Shown piece by piece: positions 1-6,389 of a stretch of 32,195 nt of DNA (the first letter of the stretch is position 1; the number at the start of each line of letters is the position of its first letter). The DNA lies in assembly GCA_964484255.1 (NCBI GenBank), contig CAZAEH010000016.1, positions 1 through 32,195 of the forward strand, read 5' to 3'. Source of the stretch: UBA6215 sp964484255 (lineage in GTDB: Bacteria > Omnitrophota > Gorgyraeia > Pluralincolimonadales > Pluralincolimonadaceae). Both the position numbers and the translations under genes were made by a program. The notes under the pieces are model-generated. The model was not told the origin of the DNA, did not search any database, and saw only the letters and a list, made by a program, of their open reading frames with translations.

Positions 1-525
1 CTGGCGGCTAAGCCGGCGCTGGTTGTCTGCGACAACCCCAGGGCTTACGCAGTAAAAAGGGCGAAGCGCGCGGGTATACCCGCAGCGGTGTTCGACCCTA
101 AAGATTTCCCGTCGAAGAAAGCGTTTGAGGCCGCTATTATCAGGGAGCTTGAACGCAGGGGCATAAAACTTATAGCGCTGGCCGGTTACATGCGTATATT
201 AAGCGACGGTTTCGTGAGGAAGTACAGGAACAGGATAATCAACGTCCATCCGGCGCTCCTGCCCGCATTTAAAGGTGGACAAGCGATAAAAGATGCGATA
301 CAATATGGCGTTAAAGTAACGGGCCCGACGGTTCACTTCGTGACCGAGGAGGTCGACGGCGGTCCCATAATCCTCCAAGAGGCGTGCCCCGTAAGGGATT
401 ACGACACGGAAGCAACGCTCTTGGCGCGTGTCCACAAACTGGAACACAGCATCTATCCCCGGGCAATAGACCTTTTTGCGAGGGGGAAGTTAAAATTAAG
501 GGGCAGGAAGGTAATAGTGAAGTAG
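1..525 (+). CDS. purN: Phosphoribosylglycinamide formyltransferase, 5' truncated
   Basis: The reading frame is open from the first base to the TAG at 523-525, so the gene starts outside the window. 174 codons remain, against about 190-210 in the usual PurN. The enzyme transfers a formyl group from 10-formyl-tetrahydrofolate to GAR, the third step of purine synthesis. Visible family features are the GYMRIL segment, the INVHPALLPAFKG motif containing the catalytic histidine, and the T-G-x-TVHFV-x-EEVDGGPII block. The next gene starts on the base after the stop, so the two are co-transcribed. It lies about 6 kb upstream of the main pur operon, with unrelated genes between. The family call is secure; the true start cannot be seen. 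Confidence 0.95.
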   Translation: MAAKPALVVCDNPRAYAVKRAKRAGIPAAVFDPKDFPSKKAFEAAIIRELERRGIKLIALAGYMRILSDGFVRKYRNRIINVHPALLPAFKGGQAIKDAIQYGVKVTGPTVHFVTEEVDGGPIILQEACPVRDYDTEATLLARVHKLEHSIYPRAIDLFARGKLKLRGRKVIVK

Positions 526-1947
526 ATGGCAATAAAGTTCGGCACCAGCGGTTGGCGGGCAGTTATCGCCGATCAATTCACATTCTCTAACGTAAGAAAA
601 GCAGCGCAGGCAATAGCAGGTTACGTAAAGGCGCATCATTCTCCGAAGAAGACCCCGCCTATCGTAGTTATCGGCCACGACACCCGTTTCAATTCAAGGG
701 AATTTGCCGTTTCTGCGGCCAGGGTGCTTTCGGCCAACGGAGTAAAAGTGCTTTTGACCGACCGCGATACCCCGACCCCTGTCATATCTTACCAGGTAAT
801 AAACAGGAAAGCCGACGGAGCCGTAAACATAACGGCAAGCCATAACCCCCCGGAATATAACGGCCTTAAATTTTCGCCTTTCCACGGCGGGCCTGCGGCA
901 CCGGAAGTGACCGGCGAGATAGAGAAGCGCGCCGCCGCAATAAAGAAAGAGATCGCGGAGCCGGCGGTAATCGACCTGAAATACCCCATAGAGATATTCG
1001 ATCCCAGGCCGGAATATTTTGCCAGGATAAAGAACCTGGTGGACCTGGAGGCGATAAAGAAAGCCAGGCCGAAGGTAGTTGTCGACGTCATGCACGGGAC
1101 GGGCCGTGGATACCTGGACCATATATTGAAAGGATGCGGCTGCGAGGTAGAAGTGCTGAACCCGGAACTTGACCCGCTCTTTGGAGGGCATCCTCCCGAA
1201 CCCGCTAAAGATAACATACAGAAGATGCTTCACGAAGTAAAGAAGCGCAGGGCGCGCCTGGGACTCGGCTTAGACGGCGATGCCGACAGGTTCGGCATAG
1301 TCGACGAAGAAGGCCGTTTCTATACGCCGGATGAGGTCATAGCCCTGCTATTCAAGCACCTTATAGAGACGCGCCCCAAGCTGCCGCAGGTCGCTCGCAC
1401 CCATTCGACGACTACCCTCATAGACAGGATAGCCGGGAAGTACGGCATAGAGGTGGTTGAGACGCCTATAGGATTCAAGTATATCGGCGAAGTCCTCATG
1501 TCCGGCAAATGCATAATAGGCGGGGAAGAGTCCGGCGGGCTTTCCGTTGCCAAGCATGTCCCGGAAAAAGACGGTATCCTCGCGTGCCTGCTCGTTACCG
1601 AGATGGTGGCGGCCCGCAGGCAGAAGCTGAGCGCCATAATGGAAGGTATCTACAGGGAATTCGGCCGTTCGTACCCCGGCAAGATGAATATAAAGCTCGA
1701 TGACGCGCGCAAAGCCAAGCTCCTCAATATGCTTGCCAAGCAGCCGCTTAAGGAAGTTGCCGGCATGAAGGTGGTAAAGACATGCGCCAGGGACGGCCAT
1801 AAATATACACTCGAGGACTCAAGCTGGCTGTTGATACGTCCGTCAGGGACAGAGCCGCTTATAAGGTTCCATTTCGAAGGGACCACGGCTGCCAAGAACA
1901 GGAAATTGGCGGCGTATTGCCAAAAACTCATAAATCAGTTAAAATAA
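526..1947 (+). CDS. Phosphoglucomutase/phosphomannomutase (alpha-D-phosphohexomutase family)
   Basis: 473 residues, usual length for the family. All four family signatures are present: the phosphoserine loop TASHNPPEYNG with Ser105, the metal-binding loop DGDADR at 250-255, the sugar-binding loop GGEESGG at 332-338, and the phosphate-binding loop RPSGTEP from 438. The enzyme moves phosphate between C1 and C6 (or C2-type sugars' C1/C6) of a hexose phosphate through the phosphoserine. The signatures do not separate glucose, mannose and glucosamine forms; the opening KFGTSGWRAVIAD resembles the PgcA/archaeal-like phosphoglucomutase group. It begins directly after purN's stop and ends a few bases before enolase. 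It probably links hexose phosphates to envelope sugars, which is an inference from the lpxB-bearing envelope. Confidence 0.93.
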   Translation: MAIKFGTSGWRAVIADQFTFSNVRKAAQAIAGYVKAHHSPKKTPPIVVIGHDTRFNSREFAVSAARVLSANGVKVLLTDRDTPTPVISYQVINRKADGAVNITASHNPPEYNGLKFSPFHGGPAAPEVTGEIEKRAAAIKKEIAEPAVIDLKYPIEIFDPRPEYFARIKNLVDLEAIKKARPKVVVDVMHGTGRGYLDHILKGCGCEVEVLNPELDPLFGGHPPEPAKDNIQKMLHEVKKRRARLGLGLDGDADRFGIVDEEGRFYTPDEVIALLFKHLIETRPKLPQVARTHSTTTLIDRIAGKYGIEVVETPIGFKYIGEVLMSGKCIIGGEESGGLSVAKHVPEKDGILACLLVTEMVAARRQKLSAIMEGIYREFGRSYPGKMNIKLDDARKAKLLNMLAKQPLKEVAGMKVVKTCARDGHKYTLEDSSWLLIRPSGTEPLIRFHFEGTTAAKNRKLAAYCQKLINQLK

Positions 1948-1959
1948 GGCAAGGTGAAA

Positions 1960-3243
1960 ATGAAAAAAGTAACTATCAAGAAGGTGAAGGGCCGCGAGAT
2001 ACTCGATTCGCGCGGAAATCCCACGGTTGAAGTCGATGTATTGCTCAGCGACGGCACTTTCGGGCGCGCGGCTGTCCCGTCAGGCGCGTCGACGGGCGAG
2101 CACGAAGCGCTTGAGCTTCGCGATGGAGACAGATCCCGCTATCTTGGCAAGGGCGTATTAAAGGCCGTAGCCAATGTAGACGATAAGATAGCCCCGAAAG
2201 TCAAGGGCATGGACGCTTTCCGCCAGAAGGAACTTGATGCCAGGATGCTGGACCTCGACGGCACCCCGACCAAGTCCAACCTCGGCGCGAACGCGATCCT
2301 CGGTGTTTCGCTTGCGGTTGCCAGGGCAGCGGCAAATTCGAAAGGCATTCCCCTTTATAAATATATCGGCGGGTCTAAAGCCGTGACCCTTCCCGTTCCC
2401 CTGATGAACATCGTCAACGGCGGGCTGCATGCCGACAATAACCTGGACCTCCAGGAGTTCATGATCGCCCCGATAGGAGCCCCTAATTTTTGCGAGGCAC
2501 TTCGCATGGGCGCAGAGACTTTCCACAACCTGAAATCCATATTGAAGAAGCAAGGCAGCAATACCGCCGTAGGCGATGAAGGCGGTTTTGCCCCCAATCT
2601 GGGCTCTAACGAAGAGGCCGTAGAAGTGATAATGGAAGCGATCGCCAAGGCCGGATATAAGCCCGGGAAGGACATATCGATCGCGCTTGACGCCGCTTCG
2701 TCGTCGTTCTTTAAGGACGGCAAGTATGTATTCAAGAACGAAGGGATCAAGGACGCCGACGGCATGATAGATATGTATGCCGGTTGGCTAAGCAAATATC
2801 CGATAGTCTCCATAGAGGACGGGCTTGCCGAGAACGACTGGGCGGGCTGGAAGAGATTGACTTCAAGACTGGGCAGCAAGGTCCAGCTGGTAGGCGACGA
2901 TCTTTTTGTCACCAACGTCAAATTCCTCAAAAAAGGCATCGAAGAAGGTTGCGCGAACTCCATACTGATAAAGGTCAACCAGATCGGCTCGCTTACCGAG
3001 ACGCTGGATGCCATATCGCTCGCGCTCAAGAACGATTATACCGCTATAATGTCCCATCGCTCGGGCGAGACCGAAGATACGACGATAGCCGATCTTGCGG
3101 TCGCCACCAACGTAGGCCAGATAAAGACGGGTTCGTTGTCGAGAAGCGAGAGGATCGCCAAGTATAACCAGCTGCTTCGCATCGAGGAGGAGCTGGGCAA
3201 GAGGGCGGTCTACGGGGGAAGGGTGTGGAGAAGAAAAGGGTAG
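1960..3243 (+). CDS. eno: Enolase (2-phosphoglycerate dehydratase)
   Basis: Converts 2-phosphoglycerate to phosphoenolpyruvate in glycolysis, and the reverse in gluconeogenesis. The conserved N-terminal REILDSRGNPTVEV is present, followed by the catalytic acid in GDEGGFAPN (Glu207), metal ligands in SIALDAASSSF, SIEDGLAEND and VGDDLFVTN, the catalytic base Lys338 in LIKVNQIGSL, and Lys389 in KTGSLSRSERIAKYNQLLRIEEEL. Length is about 427 residues, normal for the family. ATG at 1960 is chosen because AAGG at 1951-1954 sits 5 bases upstream; a GTG at 1954 in the same frame would add two residues. The 3' end overlaps the next gene by 19 bases. Confidence 0.97.
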   Translation: MKKVTIKKVKGREILDSRGNPTVEVDVLLSDGTFGRAAVPSGASTGEHEALELRDGDRSRYLGKGVLKAVANVDDKIAPKVKGMDAFRQKELDARMLDLDGTPTKSNLGANAILGVSLAVARAAANSKGIPLYKYIGGSKAVTLPVPLMNIVNGGLHADNNLDLQEFMIAPIGAPNFCEALRMGAETFHNLKSILKKQGSNTAVGDEGGFAPNLGSNEEAVEVIMEAIAKAGYKPGKDISIALDAASSSFFKDGKYVFKNEGIKDADGMIDMYAGWLSKYPIVSIEDGLAENDWAGWKRLTSRLGSKVQLVGDDLFVTNVKFLKKGIEEGCANSILIKVNQIGSLTETLDAISLALKNDYTAIMSHRSGETEDTTIADLAVATNVGQIKTGSLSRSERIAKYNQLLRIEEELGKRAVYGGRVWRRKG

Positions 3244-3503
3244 GATGGAAGATAATAGCGGCGGCGGTAATACTTGCCGCGCTGTTCCTGCCGGGCATCA
3301 CAAAATATACCCAGCTTAAATCGAGACAGGCAAAGCTTAACAGCGGCATAGAGAAACTCAGGACGAGTGAAGCGGACCTGCGTAAGGAGCAGGAGAAGCT
3401 GCAGAAGGATCCGACTTATATAGAAAAAGTAGCAAGGGAAAAGCTACAAGTCGTCAACAAAGGTGAGACAATAGTAAGGGTAGAAAAGAAGAATGGAAGA
3501 TAG
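3225..3503 (+). CDS. FtsB/DivIC-like septum formation protein
   Basis: 92 residues with a short basic N-terminus, one hydrophobic membrane segment at about residues 8-27 (IIAAAVILAALFLPGI), then a charged heptad-like coiled coil to about residue 62. The segment DPTYIEKVAREKLQVVNKGE, typical of FtsB/DivIC, follows. Family members join FtsL and FtsQ/DivIB in the divisome at the inner membrane. The start is GTG at 3225, preceded by a GGGGGAAGG purine tract, and lies inside the enolase 3' end. Enolase followed by ftsB is a common neighbourhood in proteobacteria, and DivIC followed by an S1 protein (YabR) is found in Bacillus; both are matched here. Confidence 0.85.
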   Translation: MEKKRVGWKIIAAAVILAALFLPGITKYTQLKSRQAKLNSGIEKLRTSEADLRKEQEKLQKDPTYIEKVAREKLQVVNKGETIVRVEKKNGR

Positions 3504-3942
3504 TTTGATAAAGATCGACGATATGGTCGATGCCGAAATAACCAGGATAACGGATTTCGGCGCGTTCGTGAAGTTCGGTGTCGGGAAGAAGGGGCTTATC
3601 CATATATCGCAGGTCTCGGATTCCTATGTCAAGAAGGTGGATGACCACCTCAAGGTTGGGGACAAGGTAAAGGCCAAGATAATAAAGATATCGCCTGACG
3701 GCAAGATAGACCTTACCCTGAAGAACGGGTCCTCAAAGCCCGTTTCCGGGGCCAAGGAGCAAGGCGGTGGACGCAGGCCTGGCCGCCAGGACACCAGCTA
3801 CCGCGAGAACATGTCGTCATCCCCGGACGGAAAGTCGTTCAGGACCTCATCTTTCGAGGACAAGCTCAAGCTTTTCCTCAAGGAGAGCGGAGAACGCCAG
3901 TCCGACTTCAAAAAACACATCGAAGACAAACAGGGCCGCTAA
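3493..3942 (+). CDS. S1-domain RNA-binding protein (YabR/YugI-like)
   Basis: 149 residues. Residues 8-76 form one S1 domain (VDAEITRITDFGAFVKF...GLIHISQ...VGDKVKAKIIKISPDGKIDLTLK). A polar, probably disordered linker follows, then a helical tail containing FEDKLKLFLKESGERQSDFK. The same plan, one S1 domain plus a short FLK-S-E-R-type tail, is seen in Bacillus YabR, the neighbour of divIC, and this gene overlaps the 3' end of an ftsB/divIC gene by 11 bases. The likely role is RNA or ribosome binding; the target is unknown. It is the last gene of the purN-eno run, and a new promoter follows within 20 bases. Confidence 0.85.
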   Translation: MEDSLIKIDDMVDAEITRITDFGAFVKFGVGKKGLIHISQVSDSYVKKVDDHLKVGDKVKAKIIKISPDGKIDLTLKNGSSKPVSGAKEQGGGRRPGRQDTSYRENMSSSPDGKSFRTSSFEDKLKLFLKESGERQSDFKKHIEDKQGR

Positions 3943-3959
3943 TACCGCCGATTTAACCC

Positions 3960-3988
3960 TTGCTATTGGACAAGGGGTCTGTTATAAT
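3960..3988 (+). promoter_or_regulatory. Sigma70-type promoter for tRNA-fMet
   Basis: TTGCTA at 3960-3965 and a perfect TATAAT at 3983-3988 are separated by 17 bases. The TGT directly before the -10 box gives an extended -10. Transcription would start near 3995, about 40 bases before the mature tRNA. This lies just after the S1-domain gene's stop codon. Confidence 0.8.
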
Positions 3989-4033
3989 CAAAATGACAGC
4001 ACGTATCCGTGTCGGCATGTCATCGATAACTAC

Positions 4034-4110
4034 CGCGGGGTGGAGCAGCCTGGTAGCTCGCAAGGCTCATAACCTTGAGGCCAGAGGTTCAAATCCTCTC
4101 CCCGCTACCA
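4034..4110 (+). tRNA. Initiator tRNA-fMet (CAT)
   Basis: A 77-nt cloverleaf with CCA encoded. Acceptor CGCGGGG pairs with CCCCGC except for the first base: C1 faces T72, so the top pair is mismatched as expected of an initiator. The D-stem has the initiator-type A11:U24 pair, the anticodon CAT is at 4068-4070, and the T-loop is TTCAAAT with an AGAGG/CCTCT stem. The D-arm and anticodon loop match the E. coli initiator closely. Two departures stand out: U72 instead of A72, and an anticodon stem CAAGG/CCTTG in which the first of the three usual G:C pairs is A29:U41. Confidence 0.97.
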
Positions 4111-4116
4111 ATATTG

Positions 4117-4151
4117 CCCCCGCAACTTAATGTTGCGGGGGTTCATTATTT
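4117..4151 (+). terminator. Intrinsic terminator of tRNA-fMet
   Basis: A perfect 10-bp stem, CCCCCGCAAC at 4117-4126 and GTTGCGGGGG at 4132-4141, with a TTAAT loop, is followed by TTCATTATTT. It begins seven bases after the tRNA 3' end. Confidence 0.85.
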
Positions 4152-4161
4152 AAGGTAAAAT
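4133..4161 (+). promoter_or_regulatory. Candidate promoter for the ankyrin gene
   Basis: TTGCGG at 4133-4138 and TAAAAT at 4156-4161 are 17 bases apart. The -35 box lies within the descending arm of the preceding terminator. The predicted start point, near 4168, would be at or one base before the ATG at 4169, giving a leaderless message. No well-spaced Shine-Dalgarno precedes that ATG; AAGG at 4152-4155 is 13 bases away. The pattern is weak enough to arise by chance. Confidence 0.35.
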
Positions 4162-4168
4162 CGATCCT

Positions 4169-5065
4169 ATGAACCGCCTGAGACCAGCGTCATTCATTGC
4201 GCTATTTATGGTTTTTGTTCTGTCTGCCGGGACCGCTTTTCCTGATGACAGGGAGAATGCGCTTGTTGCTGCCGCGGCATCCGGTGATATAGCCAAGGTC
4301 AGGTGGTATGTCGGCGAAGTGGTCAATATCAATTGCCGTGACCAGAATGGCCAAACCCCACTTATAGCCGCCGCCAAAAACGGCCGCGAAGATGTCGTGA
4401 AATACCTCCTGATGAACTTCGCCTCGGTAGACCTCGACGACAACGATAACACGTCGCCGCTCATGTTCGCCGCCAAAAACGGCAATGCCGTAATAACCGG
4501 CGATCTGCTATCGGCCGGCGCCAATGTCAATGCACAGGATGTCCAGGGATATTCCGCCCTTATGTTCGCCGCAGAGGGCGGCTATATAGATACGGTTAAG
4601 CTTCTCCTGGACAAGGGCGCCGACCCCAACGAAAGATGCAACACTACCGACACGGCGCTTACTTTGGCGATCGCGGGGAGGAATAAGGACATAGTCCAGG
4701 CGCTCCTGGCCAAAGGCGCCGACCCCAACACTAAATTGACGGAAGGCACTTTTTACGGCAGGCACGGAGACCGCGGAGGCCTTGACGGGATAACCGCATT
4801 GATGCGAGCCGCCCAGGCCGGGGACCCGGATATTGCGCAGATGCTCCTGGCCAAAGGCGCCGACGCGAACGCCGTGACCACGCTCAACAATACTGCCCTG
4901 ATGTATGCTGTAGAATCGGGTCACTACGATATTGCCAAGATGCTTGTAAATAAGGGCGCAGACGTCAATATCAAGGACTGGACGGGTAAAAGCGCTTACA
5001 TGATGCTCAACAGGGATGCCGCGCCGGACCTGGCCGATATGATGATAAACGCCGGCGCGAAATAA
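4169..5065 (+). CDS. Exported ankyrin-repeat protein
   Basis: 298 residues. The N-terminus (Met-Asn-Arg-Leu-Arg followed by a hydrophobic stretch to about residue 24, SAGTAFPDD) looks like a signal peptide, so the protein is probably periplasmic or surface-exposed. About eight ankyrin repeats fill the rest, roughly at residues 27-58, 61-92, 93-126, 127-158, 160-190, 207-238, 240-271 and 273-298. They show the typical TPL-x-AA-x-G, LL-x-KGAD-x-N pattern. An insertion containing GTFYGRHGDRGG, about 15 residues, breaks the array between repeats 5 and 6. Ankyrin arrays bind other proteins; no partner or enzymatic domain is visible. The following exported protein starts 14 bases downstream and is probably co-transcribed. 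Confidence 0.9.
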   Translation: MNRLRPASFIALFMVFVLSAGTAFPDDRENALVAAAASGDIAKVRWYVGEVVNINCRDQNGQTPLIAAAKNGREDVVKYLLMNFASVDLDDNDNTSPLMFAAKNGNAVITGDLLSAGANVNAQDVQGYSALMFAAEGGYIDTVKLLLDKGADPNERCNTTDTALTLAIAGRNKDIVQALLAKGADPNTKLTEGTFYGRHGDRGGLDGITALMRAAQAGDPDIAQMLLAKGADANAVTTLNNTALMYAVESGHYDIAKMLVNKGADVNIKDWTGKSAYMMLNRDAAPDLADMMINAGAK

Positions 5066-5079
5066 AAAGGCAGAGAACA

Positions 5080-6237
5080 ATGAGGTCTCGATTTATACCG
5101 GTTTTAACCCTGCTTATGCTGGTCTTGCTGCAGCGCGGTGCGGCCGCTGACACGATAGTACTTAATAATGGCAGGACTATAGACGGGATGGTGCTTAGTG
5201 AAGAAGGGGATTCGTGTATCGTAAAGCTGTCCATAGGCGAGGTGAAATTCAATAGATCCGATATCAAGGAGATAAAAAAGGCCTCAGCCGAGGGCACTTA
5301 CCTTAAATTCGGCGCCAATTCACTCAACAGCAAAAGTTATGATGCCGCAATAGAGCAGTTCAAGAAGGCCCTGGAGATAAATCCCGATTGCAATGCAGCA
5401 AAAGAAGGTATAGCGAAAGCCGAAAAACTTAAAAAGGAAGCGCCCCCGGCAAGCGGCGTTTCTTCGGCGGACGGGAATAGCGGCGGATACGTGGAAATAC
5501 CTATCAATCCTATGATAGAGCTTGATTTCAAGAAAAAATCCGAGATATACAGCATAAGGAAGGGATATGTAATGAGATATCCCGGTTTGGCTCCCGATAA
5601 TTATGAACCGTCCGACGCCGTATTCGGCCAGATAGAGGACGGAAAGCCGTGGTGGGGGATATTGGGCCTGAGTTATTACGGTCCCGGTGATAACAGCATC
5701 AAGGGAGAGGCCGAAGAATCGCGGTTTATCGTAAACCCCTTCATTATGATCGCCATACAAGAGCCTTCTGCCCTCAAGGTAAACAGCGCTACCCTTAAGC
5801 CCAAAGCGATATACCCCAGGCCTAAACGCTTGTATTGGAAGAGCGATCGCACCTTCGGGAAGGTTGCTTATAACGTATCAAACGACCTGCATGACAGGGA
5901 GGAGTACCTCTATCCAAAAGATTATTTAAGAAAGTATTTTATATGCACCTATAATGCGCGCGATTTTGGTTTTAATTACCTTTATCTTGACAGGAAGGCC
6001 TCAAAGAATGTGGAATTTGCCGATAATGGCGAAAGGCCGGTGTCTGCAGTGCAGTATATTCATTGCGGCGGAAGCTGCGGATACCAGGGCGGCTGCAACA
6101 ATGCGAGCCCGGACCAGGCCGAATTATATATTATTCCGAAGAAACTGCCTGCCGTGTTGTATGTAAAGCTGTGGCGTTCCATGCCGGAAAATGTGCTCGA
6201 TAAAGCCGATATGGTGTTCGAGATAGACATGAACTAA
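5080..6237 (+). CDS. Exported protein with TPR-like segment and cysteine-containing C-terminal domain, function unknown
   Basis: 385 residues, not recognised beyond its parts. Residues 1-23 form a signal peptide ending GAAA. Residues 24-70 (DTIVLNNGRTIDGMVL...GEVKFNRSDIKEI) resemble a small beta-barrel segment often seen at the mature N-terminus of exported proteins with downstream TPR motifs. Residues 73-110 contain a TPR-like helix pair (SYDAAIEQFKKALEINPDCNAA). After a short linker, the roughly 250-residue C-terminal part is aromatic-rich and carries CGGSCGYQGGCN at 329-340, with Cys329, Cys333 and Cys339. These could form a disulphide or metal site in the periplasm. SD AGGCAGAG precedes the ATG. 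The strong promoter of the pur operon starts 17 bases after its stop. Confidence 0.8.
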   Translation: MRSRFIPVLTLLMLVLLQRGAAADTIVLNNGRTIDGMVLSEEGDSCIVKLSIGEVKFNRSDIKEIKKASAEGTYLKFGANSLNSKSYDAAIEQFKKALEINPDCNAAKEGIAKAEKLKKEAPPASGVSSADGNSGGYVEIPINPMIELDFKKKSEIYSIRKGYVMRYPGLAPDNYEPSDAVFGQIEDGKPWWGILGLSYYGPGDNSIKGEAEESRFIVNPFIMIAIQEPSALKVNSATLKPKAIYPRPKRLYWKSDRTFGKVAYNVSNDLHDREEYLYPKDYLRKYFICTYNARDFGFNYLYLDRKASKNVEFADNGERPVSAVQYIHCGGSCGYQGGCNNASPDQAELYIIPKKLPAVLYVKLWRSMPENVLDKADMVFEIDMN

Positions 6238-6254
6238 GGTTTGACATTATTCTT

Positions 6255-6283
6255 TTGACACCACAACGCGGTTGTGGTATAAA
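6255..6283 (+). promoter_or_regulatory. Sigma70 promoter of the purB operon
   Basis: A consensus TTGACA at 6255-6260 is followed, after exactly 17 bases, by TATAAA at 6278-6283. A second TTGACA lies at 6241-6246 but has no matching -10. Transcription should start near 6290, leaving a leader of about 95 bases before purB. No known purine or folate riboswitch core is visible in that leader. Confidence 0.8.
6261..6277. promoter_or_regulatory. Palindromic operator candidate filling the promoter spacer
   Basis: CCACAACGCGGTTGTGG is a perfect 7-bp inverted repeat around GCG, and it occupies the complete interval between the -35 and -10 boxes. A protein bound here would block RNA polymerase, so the site reads as a repressor operator for the operon. 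It does not match the E. coli PurR box or the Bacillus PurR box. A partial half-site GTTGTG recurs at 6365-6370 in the leader. The regulator is unknown. Confidence 0.6.
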
Positions 6284-6338
6284 TAATCGTAGTAAAAGCC
6301 TACATCAAACAAGAATCCTCTTTAGAAGAAGAAAAATT

Positions 6339-6389
6339 ATGTCCCTCGGACTGTCCTTAATTGACGTTGTGTCATCGGAGGCAAGATGA
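6339..6389 (+). CDS. Candidate 16-codon leader peptide upstream of purB
   Basis: An ATG at 6339 opens a short frame, MSLGLSLIDVVSSEAR, whose TGA overlaps the purB ATG as ATGA (6386-6389). The purB Shine-Dalgarno GGAGG (6377-6381) lies within this frame. Translation of the leader could couple to or modulate purB translation. Only a poor purine tract (AGAAGAAG) precedes the leader ATG, and such a short frame can occur by chance. Confidence 0.3.
   Translation: MSLGLSLIDVVSSEAR

Noticed and set aside
6284..6385. Purine or tetrahydrofolate riboswitch in the purB leader
   Set aside because: The conserved cores of those riboswitches were not found; the leader is A-rich and lacks extended pairing.
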